From Candidatus Mediterraneibacter intestinigallinarum (lineage in GTDB: Bacteria; Bacillota; Clostridia; Lachnospirales; Lachnospiraceae): DNA of 61,218 nucleotides. This document shows, piece by piece, positions 1 through 8,984 of this stretch. Location: contig DWXI01000142.1 in assembly GCA_019119265.1 (NCBI GenBank), positions 1-61,218 of the forward strand, written 5' to 3'. A model generated the notes under the pieces. The model did not search any database. It saw nothing but the letters and a program-made list of their open reading frames with translations, and was not told where the DNA came from. Numbering within the stretch: position 1 is the first letter of the stretch; each line of letters opens with the position of its first letter. A program made the translations under genes and the position numbers.

Positions 1-38
1 CAGGAACAAATGAAAAAAATTATAATATAGGAGGAAAA

Positions 39-1118
39 ATGAATATCAGAAAAACCAAAAAGAAAAAATCCAGAAATCAGTATGAACGCAGAGTCAGCCA
101 TAAGTATAAAGATACGTTGTTCCGGAAGATATTTTCGGACAGAAAAGATCTGCTGAGCCTCTACAACGCATTGAATGATACACAGTATACTGACGAAGAA
201 GAACTGACTGTCACGACATTGGAAGATGTGATTTACATTTCGATGAAGAATGACATTTCCTTTCTGATTGGCGGTACGATGAATCTGTACGAACATCAGA
301 GCTCTTATAATCCCAATATGCCGATAAGAGGACTGATGTATTTCGCGAGGCTGTATCAGAATTACATTGATAACAGTGAAATTAATGTATTCAGCTCAGT
401 CCTAAAACACCTGCCCAGGCCCAAATTTATCGTATTTTATAACGGATCAAAAGATGAGCCGGACCGGAAGCCGCTCAGACTTACCGATGCGTTTGCAGAA
501 GAGGGAATATCCGAAGAATCATGCCTGGAGTGCATTGCAACGATGGTAAATATCAATTACGGGCACAATTATGAATTGATGGAAAAATGCAGACGGCTTG
601 AGGAGTATTCTATATTTGTGGCAGAAGTGCGCAAGGCTCTGGAAGAGGGCGGCGATCAGAAACAGGCGGTGGATGATGCAATCGATATCTGCATTGAGAA
701 AGGTGTGCTGCAGAACATACTGATCCAAGAAAGGGCGGCGATTATGAATATGGTATTATCATGTACAGAGAAACAATATGAAAGACTCGTCCAGAAAGAA
801 TTAGAACAGCAGGAAAAACGGATAAAAGAGCAGGAGAAAAAACTGCGTGCCGGGAAGAAGAGACTTGAGGAGCAGGAAGACAGGATGCGCCGGCAGCAGG
901 GAAAAATCGAGGAGCAGGAAGACAGGATGCGCCAGCAGCAGGGGAAAATCGAGGAGCAGGACAGCCAGATGCGCCGGCAGCAGGAGACAATCCGGGATCA
1001 GGAGCGCCTCCTCGAATTAAACCGTATCCTGGTCCGGGAAAAGAAGTATGATCTTCTTGAACAGATACAGGACGATCCTGCACTGTGCGAAGAATTGATG
1101 GTTAAGTATGAAGTATAA
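39..1118 (+). CDS. Rpn family recombination-promoting nuclease / putative transposase
   Basis: The first ~250 residues resemble the Rpn/PD-(D/E)XK transposase-like proteins that are multicopy in Lachnospiraceae: an early KDTLFRKIFSD segment, a central MNLYEHQSS motif that places the usual D...E-x-Q nuclease core, and a PKFIVFYNG strand. Family members are DNA endonucleases linked to RecA-independent recombination. From about residue 250 the protein becomes a charged Gln/Glu/Arg coiled coil containing three 14-residue repeats. A strong AGGAGG sits 5 bases before the ATG at 39. It stands alone before a HAD phosphatase. The family call is from recognition; activity is inferred. Confidence 0.8.
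   Translation: MNIRKTKKKKSRNQYERRVSHKYKDTLFRKIFSDRKDLLSLYNALNDTQYTDEEELTVTTLEDVIYISMKNDISFLIGGTMNLYEHQSSYNPNMPIRGLMYFARLYQNYIDNSEINVFSSVLKHLPRPKFIVFYNGSKDEPDRKPLRLTDAFAEEGISEESCLECIATMVNINYGHNYELMEKCRRLEEYSIFVAEVRKALEEGGDQKQAVDDAIDICIEKGVLQNILIQERAAIMNMVLSCTEKQYERLVQKELEQQEKRIKEQEKKLRAGKKRLEEQEDRMRRQQGKIEEQEDRMRQQQGKIEEQDSQMRRQQETIRDQERLLELNRILVREKKYDLLEQIQDDPALCEELMVKYEV
867..992 (+). repeat. Three tandem 42-bp in-frame repeats
   Basis: Units at 867-908, 909-950 and 951-992, each beginning gaggagcagga and encoding a 14-residue block of the form EEQEDRMRRQQGKI. Units 1 and 2 are almost identical and unit 3 is diverged. The period is a multiple of three, so gain or loss of units keeps the frame and only changes coiled-coil length. 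Confidence 0.95.
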
Positions 1119-1139
1119 ACACAACAAAGGAGAGGCATC

Positions 1140-2018
1140 ATGATCAAAGTGATAGCGAGTGATATGGACGGCACCCTTCTGGGAGACGATCACAAGCCGG
1201 CGCCGGAGACGCTCGCGACCGTGAAAAGGGCATGTGATGCGGGAATCCGTTTTATGATAGCAACAGGGAGAAACTTTCCGGGGGCGATGGCTGAACTAAA
1301 AGATTCAGGGTTGGTATGTGATTATATTGTTGGCAGCGGAGCGGAGGTAAGAAACCCGCAGCAGCAGGTCGTAGCCGTGCATCCGATCAGTATGGAACTG
1401 TGCAGGGAAATCTATAAAGAGGTAAAAAATTATCCCTTGTCCGTGACATTCTGTACAGACGGGAATGACTATAAGATCGGAACTCCGGAGGAGATAGAGG
1501 AGAGTCTGATGCTTCAGATACATCTCTTCTTCTTAAATCTGCCGCGTGAAGAACTGGTCAGGACAGAGACGTATCAGCGTATTATAAAATCGACCAAAAC
1601 GGTTGCTGATATGGATGAACTGGAAGCTGCGAAAGCCCCCATTTATAAGTTATTCCTTTATTCAGAGGACAAAGAAATGCTGGACGAGCTGAAGATGCGT
1701 CTGGAGAAAAATAAGGATATTGCGGTGGCATCCTCTTTTCCTACGAATCTGGAGATCACGGATGTTAAAGCGCAGAAAGGGCCGGTACTCAAAGAATATA
1801 TTGAGTCGCTCGGGTATACGATGAATGAGGTGATGGTGCTGGGCGACAGTCTGAATGATCTCTCGATGATAGAGATGGATTTCGGTGCGACGGTGGCCAT
1901 GGCAAATGCCGATCCCGAGGTAAAGAGCGCGGCAAAGTATATTACGAAGTCTAATGCAGAGTTCGGCGTGGCATATGCAATAGAAGAACTGTTAAAGCGC
2001 CAGAAGACGGAAAAATGA
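1140..2018 (+). CDS. Cof-type HAD-IIB family phosphatase
   Basis: HAD hydrolase of the Cof/sugar-phosphatase subfamily. Motif I is DMDGTLLG at residues 8-15 (nucleophile and acid Asp). Motif II is the IATGRN segment near residue 40. The motif III Lys is in the TDVKAQKGP segment, and motif IV is GDSLNDLSMIE near residue 235. The type IIB cap lies between. At 292 residues it has normal family length. The start is supported by AAAGGAG 7 bases upstream. Members dephosphorylate small sugar phosphates, pyridoxal phosphate or flavins; substrate cannot be read from sequence. Confidence 0.9.
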   Translation: MIKVIASDMDGTLLGDDHKPAPETLATVKRACDAGIRFMIATGRNFPGAMAELKDSGLVCDYIVGSGAEVRNPQQQVVAVHPISMELCREIYKEVKNYPLSVTFCTDGNDYKIGTPEEIEESLMLQIHLFFLNLPREELVRTETYQRIIKSTKTVADMDELEAAKAPIYKLFLYSEDKEMLDELKMRLEKNKDIAVASSFPTNLEITDVKAQKGPVLKEYIESLGYTMNEVMVLGDSLNDLSMIEMDFGATVAMANADPEVKSAAKYITKSNAEFGVAYAIEELLKRQKTEK

Positions 2019-2043
2019 TATGAATAGCCGGAAAAGGCAGCCC

Positions 2044-2072
2044 TTGCCATTGAGCGGGATTTCACGTATAAT
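2044..2072 (+). promoter_or_regulatory. Candidate sigma-A promoter for murT-gatD
   Basis: TTGCCA (2044-2049), 17-base spacer, TATAAT (2067-2072). It lies between the HAD gene and murT, upstream of the palindromic element at 2095-2182, so that element would be transcribed in the 5' leader of murT. Confidence 0.55.
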
Positions 2073-2094
2073 ATCCCCCGTGAGAAGGACTGTG

Positions 2095-2182
2095 ACAGCT
2101 CAGCCGCGCCATTCGTAAAACCGCACTTCGTGCTTATTGTGGCTTCCGTCACTGTTTTACTCATTCCCGATGGCTGAACTGT
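2095..2182 (+). repeat. Dispersed palindromic element, copy 1
   Basis: Outer arms acagctcagcc (2095-2105) and ggctgaactgt (2172-2182) are inverted with one mismatch. Inner arms gtaaaac and gttttac pair, and gcacttcgtgc makes an apical hairpin. Related elements occur at 7391-7452 (opposite orientation) and 19694-19764. An A run rather than a T run follows on this strand, so it is not a simple terminator for the upstream gene. Confidence 0.8.
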
Positions 2183-2212
2183 AAAAAAATAGATAAAGAG
2201 TTGGTATGAACA

Positions 2213-3565
2213 ATGAGATTAAGAAGTAAATTAGCGATCAGGGCCGCGAAACTGACGAGCATTCTGATCAAAAAGATGAAAAGAGGAAGCGGGGTTACAC
2301 TTCCGGGATATGTAGCGCGCCGGATCGATCCTAATATTTTAACCGCCATGGCGGAACAGATCAGAGGTAAGATCATCGTCACCATGGGAACAAACGGAAA
2401 GACGACGACCAATGCGATCCTGTGCAGAGCGCTGGAGTCTGAGGGCAGGAAAGTTATCATCAACCGGACCGGGGCAAATATGCTCAACGGTATTATTTCG
2501 GCGTTTGTCCTCGCCACAGACAGAAAGGGAAGGCTGGATGCGGATTTTGCCTGCATCGAGGTAGATGAAATCTCCTCGGTTGGCGTACTCCCGAAGCTTA
2601 AGCCTGACTGTGCGCTGCTTACCAATATTTCCAGAGACCAGCTGGACCGCTTCGGTGAAGTGGATATTACTTATAATAAACTGCTGACTGCAGTAAAGAG
2701 TGTTCCGGATACGACACTTATCATTAACTGCGACGATATTCTGTCTTATTCTCTTGCAGAAGAGAGTGGAAATAAGTTCGTGACATGCGGGATCAGTGAA
2801 CAGATCTTTGATGATATTTCCCGTTCCGAGATACGGGAGAGTATCTTCTGCCGTAAATGCGGGAAGAAGCTGGAATATGATTTCTTCCACTACGGACAGC
2901 TTGGCATCTATCACTGCCCAAACTGCGGCTGGGAGCGGCCGGAACCGGCTTATACAGCTCAGAATATCGAGCTTCAGGACGAAGTATATTCTTTTGATCT
3001 GGACGGAAGGCATATTGATTCTACAGCACGCACACCATACAATATCTACAATACACTTTCGGCCTATACGGCGCTGAAGACGATGGGGGCGGGATACGCC
3101 GGATTTAAAGAGATGATCGAGGCTTTCGACTACGGCAATAACAGAGAGAGCATTTTCAATATCGACGGGGCAAGGGTGCAGCTTCATCTGGCGAAGAACC
3201 CGATCGGATTCCAGCAGAAGATTTCTCTCGTACTTAAAGACGAGAAGCCGAAGGATATTATCATTCAGATCAACGACACGGCTCAGGACGGCAGGGATAT
3301 CTCATGGCTGTGGGATGTGGACTTCCAGTACCTTGCAGACAGCAATGCAGGCAGGATCATCACGGCGGGAACACGCCGGTATGATATGGGGCTGCGGCTG
3401 AAATACGAGGACATCCCCTGTGAGACGACGACGGATCTGAAAGCGGTCGTGGCGGACTGTGCGAAGAACGGTACGAAGAACCTGTATGTGATCGTGAATT
3501 ATTCCGGCCTGTACCGGACCAACCATATGCTCACAGAACTGGAGAAAGGAGGAGCGGAAGAGTGA
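2213..3565 (+). CDS. murT: Lipid II isoglutaminyl synthase, MurT subunit
   Basis: Mur-ligase-fold subunit of the MurT-GatD amidotransferase, which converts D-glutamate of lipid II stem peptides to D-isoglutamine at the cytoplasmic membrane face. The ATP-binding loop is TMGTNGKTTTNA near residues 57-68. A Cys4 zinc-ribbon insertion typical of MurT lies near residues 215-240 (CRKCGKK and CPNCGWE). The C-terminal DUF1727 region is complete. The alternative ATG at 2206 runs into a stop, so 2213 is the start. It overlaps gatD by 4 bases, indicating translational coupling. Confidence 0.95.
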   Translation: MRLRSKLAIRAAKLTSILIKKMKRGSGVTLPGYVARRIDPNILTAMAEQIRGKIIVTMGTNGKTTTNAILCRALESEGRKVIINRTGANMLNGIISAFVLATDRKGRLDADFACIEVDEISSVGVLPKLKPDCALLTNISRDQLDRFGEVDITYNKLLTAVKSVPDTTLIINCDDILSYSLAEESGNKFVTCGISEQIFDDISRSEIRESIFCRKCGKKLEYDFFHYGQLGIYHCPNCGWERPEPAYTAQNIELQDEVYSFDLDGRHIDSTARTPYNIYNTLSAYTALKTMGAGYAGFKEMIEAFDYGNNRESIFNIDGARVQLHLAKNPIGFQQKISLVLKDEKPKDIIIQINDTAQDGRDISWLWDVDFQYLADSNAGRIITAGTRRYDMGLRLKYEDIPCETTTDLKAVVADCAKNGTKNLYVIVNYSGLYRTNHMLTELEKGGAEE

Positions 3566-4323
3566 TGAAACTGACGATCGGACATTTATACCCGGATCTC
3601 CTGAACCTGTACGGCGACAGAGGAAACATCCAGTGTTTCCGCAAACGGCTTGAATGGCGCGGGATCGAAGCAGAAGTGATCCCGTTTCTGTCGGGAGATG
3701 AGATCGACTTTACAAAGCTCGACATCGTTCTGCTCGGGGGCGGCTCTGACAGAGAGCAGGAACTGGTCTGCGGATTCCTGCAGAACATCAAAGACGATTT
3801 CAGAAAATATGTAGAGGACGGCGGCGTCGTGCTGGCAGTGTGCGGCGGATACCAGCTTCTCGGGAAATATTATAAAACGGACAAGAAAACCATAGAAGGA
3901 CTGGGCGTGCTGAATATCACAACAGACTGGGAGCCGGAGCGTCTCATCCGTGATATCGTACTGGACAGTCCGCTGTTTGATCGCCCGGTAGTGGGATTTG
4001 AAAACCATGGAGGGCGTACGGAGATCGGAAATCATGCTCCTTTCGGTAAGGTGACCTACGGTTTTGGAAATACCGGGAAGTCCGGATGTGAGGGCGTCGT
4101 ATATAAAAATGTGATCGCCACTTATCTGCACGGACCGCTCTTGCCGAAGAATCCCCACGTGTGCGATTATCTTCTGGAACGCGCGCTGAAGCAGAAATAC
4201 GGCGAAGACGCAGTGTTGGAGCCGCTGCCGGATGAAATGGAGCAGAAAGCGAATGATTATATCGTAGAACGGTATAATGATAAGAAATATATTCTGAAAG
4301 AAACGATCAAACGTCACACCTGA
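3562..4323 (+). CDS. gatD: Lipid II isoglutaminyl synthase, GatD glutaminase subunit
   Basis: CobB/CobQ-type class I glutamine amidotransferase that supplies ammonia to MurT. The nucleophile Cys is in LAVCGGYQLLG (about residue 94) and the catalytic His is in ATYLHGPLLPKN. The DRGNIQCF stretch near residue 18 is the usual GatD N-terminus. The gene starts inside the murT stop region (ATGA overlap), the standard arrangement for the pair. Length of 253 residues is normal. Confidence 0.95.
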   Translation: MMKLTIGHLYPDLLNLYGDRGNIQCFRKRLEWRGIEAEVIPFLSGDEIDFTKLDIVLLGGGSDREQELVCGFLQNIKDDFRKYVEDGGVVLAVCGGYQLLGKYYKTDKKTIEGLGVLNITTDWEPERLIRDIVLDSPLFDRPVVGFENHGGRTEIGNHAPFGKVTYGFGNTGKSGCEGVVYKNVIATYLHGPLLPKNPHVCDYLLERALKQKYGEDAVLEPLPDEMEQKANDYIVERYNDKKYILKETIKRHT

Positions 4324-4355
4324 GCTGTTATGACTTTGGAAAAGGCGGTGGAGTT

Positions 4356-5036
4356 ATGGGGCGTACTTATGTTATGTCCGACATTCACGGAATGGCGGAT
4401 CTTTTCAAACGGATGCTGGAGCAGATCGGTTTCACCGATGAGGATACTCTGTATATCCTTGGAGACATGATCGACAGAGGACCGGATCCTGCGGGAATTC
4501 TGGATATTGTTATGAAGCACAGGAACATCATCGCCTTAAGGGGAAATCACGAGGACAGTTTTGCAGACTGGTATGAGAATACAGAGGACAAAGTTCACCA
4601 GAGATATTACTACAATACGTACGACGTCCTGATGGATTGTGAATCGACGAGAAAGAGACTTCCCGAATACGTACGTTTCATGAAAAATCTCCCGCTTTAT
4701 CAGAAGGTAAAGATGAACGGAAAATGTTATCTGATGGCGCATGCATCCACGGAGGAAATCCTTCACATCTGGAAACGAAAGGATCGGCTGATATGGGATA
4801 CATCGCTGATTGACAGGCAGAGAGGAATACCGGGATATGTCTCCGTTGTGGGGCATGTTCCGACTTTTATTATCCGGGGGTATCCTGAAGCACCGGCGTC
4901 TGTCTGGTACAGTCCGGACGGGCGCATCATAGATGTGGACTGCGGAGCTGCATTTGAGGATATGGGCGGACAGCTCGGCTGTCTCTGCCTTGACACGGGA
5001 GAGGAATATTATGAAAGTTCATTACAGACTCGTTAA
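4356..5036 (+). CDS. PPP-like metallophosphoesterase
   Basis: Calcineurin-like phosphoesterase close to the bacterial PPP serine/threonine phosphatase and Ap4A-hydrolase group. The three metal and phosphate motifs are in order: SDIHG (residues 8-12), GDMIDRGPD (about 35-43) and RGNHED (about 61-66). Later metal-binding His residues occur in AHAST and VVGHVPT. No signal peptide, so cytosolic. It overlaps the LRR gene downstream by 26 bases, suggesting co-expression with the LRR/VWA/MoxR set. Protein phosphatase and dinucleotide hydrolase activities are both possible. Confidence 0.85.
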   Translation: MGRTYVMSDIHGMADLFKRMLEQIGFTDEDTLYILGDMIDRGPDPAGILDIVMKHRNIIALRGNHEDSFADWYENTEDKVHQRYYYNTYDVLMDCESTRKRLPEYVRFMKNLPLYQKVKMNGKCYLMAHASTEEILHIWKRKDRLIWDTSLIDRQRGIPGYVSVVGHVPTFIIRGYPEAPASVWYSPDGRIIDVDCGAAFEDMGGQLGCLCLDTGEEYYESSLQTR

Positions 5037-5988
5037 TGAGGGGATTGAGATCGTACGGTGCTTCGGCACGGATTCGGAGATCACAGTTCCGGAGGAAATC
5101 GACGGCAGACCGGTAAAGCGTATGAGTCCATACGCTTTTTCTGAGCGATACACCGGGCAGGCAGACGCTGATATCTTTGTCTATGAGGAGGACGCTGACC
5201 GGATGTTCTGCAGTGAGGAAAAGATTCTGGCAGGAGATGCGGTGGAGAAGGTAACGCTGCCGGATACACTGGAAGAAATCGGACGATATATTTTCTATGG
5301 CTGCAGGAAGCTTAAGGCACTTTGCTTTTCGGAACGGTTGAAAAACATCGGCAGCGGTGCGTTTACCGGGTGCCGAAGTCTTTCAGAACTTCACGTGCGT
5401 CTGCTTGACGGAACATGTTCCTGCGTGCCGGACATTCTCGGGGATCTGTGGCAGCGGATAGATGTGACATTTTATGAGAAAGGTAAAGACATGGAAGAGG
5501 AGAAAATATCGGCCCGGCTCGTCTTCCCCGAACATTATGAAGAAGCTGTGGAAAATACACCGGCCCGGATTCTTTTTACGCAGCATCACGGTTCCGGAAA
5601 CAATTACAGGCAGTGTTTCTACAATAAGGCGATCGACTTCAGGAAGTACGACAGTCTGTTTTATTCGGCGCGGGCGCAGGAGAAAACGGATGTGATCGCG
5701 GATCTTGTATTTTCAAGACTGCTGTATCCTGCCGGACTGACGGAAGAGGCCAGGCAGACATACGAAGATTATATCAGAGAGCATGTGCGTCAGACGGCAG
5801 AATATCTGATTAATGTGGAAGATATATCGGCGTTGAAGGAATTCACTGCAAGGAGATTCTGGACGGCTGAGACTCTGGGCAGAGCGGTGGAGTATGCGGC
5901 CTGGCAGGGGAAAAGAGAAGTCCTGGCTTTTCTTATGAACGAAAAGCATCGCCTGTTCCCTGAGAAAAAGAAAAAATATGAACTGTAA
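5011..5988 (+). CDS. BspA-type leucine-rich-repeat protein (cytosolic)
   Basis: The N-terminal ~125 residues contain LRR_5/BspA-like repeats, for example the EITVPEEIDGRPVKRM, KVTLPDTLEEIGRYIF and RLKNIGSGAFTGCRSL segments. Residues ~155-325 are a helical region of unknown fold ending in an ankyrin-like pair of helices. I start it at 5011 (GAGGAA upstream; product begins MKVHYRLVNEG) instead of the upstream in-frame ATG at 4933, which lies deep inside the phosphatase gene. No signal peptide or membrane segment, unlike secreted BspA proteins. It probably recognises a partner for the neighbouring VWA/MoxR proteins; that is inference. Confidence 0.75.
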   Translation: MKVHYRLVNEGIEIVRCFGTDSEITVPEEIDGRPVKRMSPYAFSERYTGQADADIFVYEEDADRMFCSEEKILAGDAVEKVTLPDTLEEIGRYIFYGCRKLKALCFSERLKNIGSGAFTGCRSLSELHVRLLDGTCSCVPDILGDLWQRIDVTFYEKGKDMEEEKISARLVFPEHYEEAVENTPARILFTQHHGSGNNYRQCFYNKAIDFRKYDSLFYSARAQEKTDVIADLVFSRLLYPAGLTEEARQTYEDYIREHVRQTAEYLINVEDISALKEFTARRFWTAETLGRAVEYAAWQGKREVLAFLMNEKHRLFPEKKKKYEL

Positions 5989-7393
5989 AACAGCAGAGAA
6001 GGCAGCGGTTAAAATGACAGAAAGAACATTTTGCAAAACAGCGGATGAAATAGAAAAAAGAACGTCAGAAGAGACGGCGTGTCGGCTGGATCAGATAGGA
6101 AGAGAGATTTTGGGGATCTGCCGGGACGAGTTATATTTTTCCATGCGTTTTCTGGATGTGGCGCTGAGCAGCTTTGTCTATGTGATGGATTCCGGAGTAA
6201 GCCCTTTCGGAACAGACGGGTATCATATGTATTTTCATCCCCGGGAGATGGGTGGAATGTACCGGGAGAACCGTATTCTTGTAAACCGGGGATATCTCCA
6301 TATGGTTTTGCACTGTATCTTCCGGCATATATGGAAAGCGGAAGGGGTGAGCATGAAGACAGACAGTCTGACAGCAGGAAAAGAAAAACGATTCTGGAAT
6401 CTGAGCTGCGATATTGCGGCTGAGCACATCATCGACGGCTGCGACCTGCGGCCGGTCCGGTTTTCCAGAAGCCTGCTCCGGCGGGAGACTTACCGGAAGC
6501 TGGAACTCTCCGGGCATGTGCTCAACGCGGAGAGAGTATGCAGTCTGCTGGCCGAATGGAAGCTGACAGATAAAGAGCTCAACATGCTGGAAGAAGAGTT
6601 CCGCGTGGACGACCACAGGTATTGGGAAAAAGATGGACAGAAACGTCCGCCGGATCAGCAGATGCAGCGGAAATGGAAAGACATTGATGAAAAGATGGAG
6701 ACAGATCTGGAGACATTTTCCAAAGAGGCGGCGGACAAAAACGGTGATTTTCTGGGCGGGCTTCGCGTGGAGAACAGGGAGCGCCATGACTACAGAGAAT
6801 TTTTGAGGAAATTTTCTGTATTCCGGGAAGAGTTAAAAGCCGACCCTGATACGTTTGACTATGGCTTTTACAGTTACGGCATGTCACTGTATGGAAATAT
6901 GCCGCTGATCGAACCGCTGGAGACAAGGGAAGAGCACCGGATTGAAGAATTTGCTGTTGTGATCGACACTTCCATGTCCTGTTCCGGCGAGCTGATCCGG
7001 AAGTTTTTGGAAGAGACATACAGTGTTCTGACGGAAAATGAAAGTTTCTTCCAAAAAGTAAACGTCCATATTATACAGTGTGATGAGAAAGTGCATCAGG
7101 ATGTGAAGATCACCTCTGGGGAAGAGCTTGAGGATTACATGGAATATTTTCAATTATACGGCGAGGGAGGCACCGACTTCCGGCCGGCTTTTGAATATGT
7201 GGAAGAACTGCGGCAGAACAGAGAGTTTACGGATCTGAAAGGCATGATTTATTTTACGGACGGATACGGAATCTATCCGGAGAAAATGCCGGCGTGGCGG
7301 ACCGCGTTTGTGTTTCTGGAAGAGGATTACCGGGACGTGGATGTGCCGCCGTGGGCGATCAAACTTATTTTAAGCGAAGAAGATACGGAATAA
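5978..7393 (+). CDS. VWA-like / DUF2201 putative metallopeptidase-domain protein
   Basis: The N-terminal half carries the DUF2201 N-terminal putative metallopeptidase region with an HMVLHCIFRH segment (about residues 107-116). The C-terminal half is a von Willebrand A-like domain starting with FAVVIDTSMSCSGE, a MIDAS-like D-x-S-x-S, then GEGGTDFRPAF and YFTDGYG. This architecture normally partners a MoxR ATPase, encoded next. It overlaps the LRR gene by 11 bases. An alternative ATG at 6014 with GAAGGCAG upstream would remove 12 residues. The TAA stop forms the first bases of the inverted repeat at 7391-7452. Confidence 0.82.
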   Translation: MNCKTAEKAAVKMTERTFCKTADEIEKRTSEETACRLDQIGREILGICRDELYFSMRFLDVALSSFVYVMDSGVSPFGTDGYHMYFHPREMGGMYRENRILVNRGYLHMVLHCIFRHIWKAEGVSMKTDSLTAGKEKRFWNLSCDIAAEHIIDGCDLRPVRFSRSLLRRETYRKLELSGHVLNAERVCSLLAEWKLTDKELNMLEEEFRVDDHRYWEKDGQKRPPDQQMQRKWKDIDEKMETDLETFSKEAADKNGDFLGGLRVENRERHDYREFLRKFSVFREELKADPDTFDYGFYSYGMSLYGNMPLIEPLETREEHRIEEFAVVIDTSMSCSGELIRKFLEETYSVLTENESFFQKVNVHIIQCDEKVHQDVKITSGEELEDYMEYFQLYGEGGTDFRPAFEYVEELRQNREFTDLKGMIYFTDGYGIYPEKMPAWRTAFVFLEEDYRDVDVPPWAIKLILSEEDTE

Positions 7394-7452
7394 CAGTTCG
7401 GCCATAGTAAGCGCGTGGTGCGGTTTTACGAATGGAGCGGGCCGAACTGTTA
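7391..7452 (-). repeat. Dispersed palindromic element, copy 2, between vwa and moxR genes
   Basis: Perfect 13-base inverted arms taacagttcggcc (7391-7403) and ggccgaactgtta (7440-7452). The interior is the reverse complement of the core of copy 1 (shared ccattcgtaaaaccgcac). The left arm includes the stop codon of the VWA gene and the right arm ends 5 bases before the AGGAGG of the MoxR gene, so in mRNA this hairpin sits exactly at the intercistronic junction. Confidence 0.85.
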
Positions 7453-7469
7453 CTATAAGGAGGAGCATT

Positions 7470-8984
7470 TTGGATATTAAACGAGCAAAACAGGAGATTA
7501 AAGACGCTGTAGAAGCATATCTTTTAAAGGACGCCTTCGGGGAGTACCGGATTCCGGCGATCAGGCAGAGGCCGATCCTTTTGATGGGACCGCCGGGAAT
7601 TGGAAAGACCCAGGTCATGGAACAGATTGCAAAGGAGATGAAGATCGGGCTTGTTTCTTACACGATCACTCATCACACGAGACAGAGTGCAGTGGGCCTG
7701 CCGTTTATCCGGGAGAAAGAATACGGCGGCAGGGCATATTCTGTGACCGAATATACGATGAGCGAGATTATAGCGTCCGTCTATGATAAGATGGAACAGA
7801 CCGGAAATCAGGAGGGGATTCTGTTCCTCGATGAGATCAACTGTGTATCTGAGACGCTGGCGCCTGCTATGCTCCAGTTCCTCCAGGGAAAGACGTTCGG
7901 CACTCATAAGCTGCCGGACGGCTGGATCATTGTGGCGGCGGGTAATCCGCCGGAGTACAATAAATCGGTTCGGGAGTTTGATGTTGTTACGCTGGACCGT
8001 CTGAAGAAGATCGATGTGGAGGCGGATTTCCCTGTGTGGAAAGAGTACGCCTACCGTCAGGGGATCCATCAGGCCGTGATATCTTATCTGGATGTGCGCA
8101 GGGAGAATTTTTGCCGTATTGAAAATACAGTGGACGGGAAGCGGTTTGCCACGGCAAGAGGCTGGGAAGACCTCTCGAGGCTGATCCAAGTCTATGAGAT
8201 GCTCGGCAAGACGGCGGACAGAGAAGTGATCTTCCAGTATATCCAGCACCGGACAATTGCGAAGGATTTTGCAAATTATCTGGAGCTCTACTATAAATAC
8301 AAAACAGATTATAACATCGGGGAACTTCTGGAAGGAAAGTGGAGCTCGGCGGCTCTTCAGAAGATACGGACAGCTGCATTTGACGAGCATCTGAGTATTA
8401 TCAGTCTCTTAAACGGCAAGCTTGGAGGTATGTTCCGGGAGTGTTTCCTTCAGGATGCATATGTGGCGAAACTGTATGAATATCTGATTTATTATAGAGA
8501 TAGTCAGTCCGTTATGATGTTGGATGATGTACGTGCCATGGCGGAGAAAGATCTTGAAGAGCAGAAAAGAGCAGAGCAGCTTACCCGTGAGCAGGAACAG
8601 ATCCAGCACCGTGTGATCGAGACGCTGAACCGGTTTTCGCTCGAGATAAAGGGAGAGATCTTTGTTGGAGACGGTGCCCTGGATGAGGTGCGGGAAATGT
8701 TCGGAAGGGAAAAGGAAGAGCTTGAGCGGATGACAGAGCATACGTCCGACGCCCTTGACAATGCATTCCGTTTTCTCGAGGATGCGTTCGGGGAGAGCCA
8801 GGAGATGGTGGCTTTTGTTACAGAACTGAATGCAAATTATTACAGTGTATGGTTTATCAATGAGAACGGGAACGATCTGTATTACCGGCATAACAAAGGG
8901 CTGCTCTTTGAAGCGCGGCATGAGAATGTCGTAAAGCAGATGGAAGAAGCTGAAAATATGTTAAACAGTGTACTGAAATCATAA
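7470..8984 (+). CDS. MoxR-family AAA+ ATPase
   Basis: AAA+ chaperone-like ATPase of the MoxR/RavA group. Walker A is GPPGIGKT at residues 40-47 and Walker B is ILFLDEIN (Asp121, Glu122). A sensor-1 Asn in the VAAGNPPEYN segment and an Arg finger region (EFDVVTLDRLKKI) follow. The C-terminal ~150 residues are charged and helical. The start is TTG at 7470, chosen because AAGGAGGAG lies 6 bases upstream and no ATG fits. MoxR proteins work with VWA proteins to remodel target complexes; here the partner is the DUF2201 protein just upstream. Confidence 0.88.
   Translation: MDIKRAKQEIKDAVEAYLLKDAFGEYRIPAIRQRPILLMGPPGIGKTQVMEQIAKEMKIGLVSYTITHHTRQSAVGLPFIREKEYGGRAYSVTEYTMSEIIASVYDKMEQTGNQEGILFLDEINCVSETLAPAMLQFLQGKTFGTHKLPDGWIIVAAGNPPEYNKSVREFDVVTLDRLKKIDVEADFPVWKEYAYRQGIHQAVISYLDVRRENFCRIENTVDGKRFATARGWEDLSRLIQVYEMLGKTADREVIFQYIQHRTIAKDFANYLELYYKYKTDYNIGELLEGKWSSAALQKIRTAAFDEHLSIISLLNGKLGGMFRECFLQDAYVAKLYEYLIYYRDSQSVMMLDDVRAMAEKDLEEQKRAEQLTREQEQIQHRVIETLNRFSLEIKGEIFVGDGALDEVREMFGREKEELERMTEHTSDALDNAFRFLEDAFGESQEMVAFVTELNANYYSVWFINENGNDLYYRHNKGLLFEARHENVVKQMEEAENMLNSVLKS

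Noticed and set aside
867-992. Possible CRISPR-like spaced repeats
   Set aside because: Repeats are directly adjacent, in frame and coding; there are no spacers. No CRISPR array was seen anywhere in the window.
2339-3187. Antisense frame of 282 codons opposite murT
   Set aside because: murT is a clear family member; the antisense frame has no recognisable motif and no ribosome site.
4933-5010. Upstream start of the LRR gene
   Set aside because: It would extend the gene 78 bases further into the phosphatase gene with residues unlike an LRR N-terminus; ATG 5011 has GAGGAA upstream.
7524-8390. Antisense frame of 288 codons opposite the MoxR gene
   Set aside because: Shadow of a conserved AAA+ gene; no motif or ribosome site.
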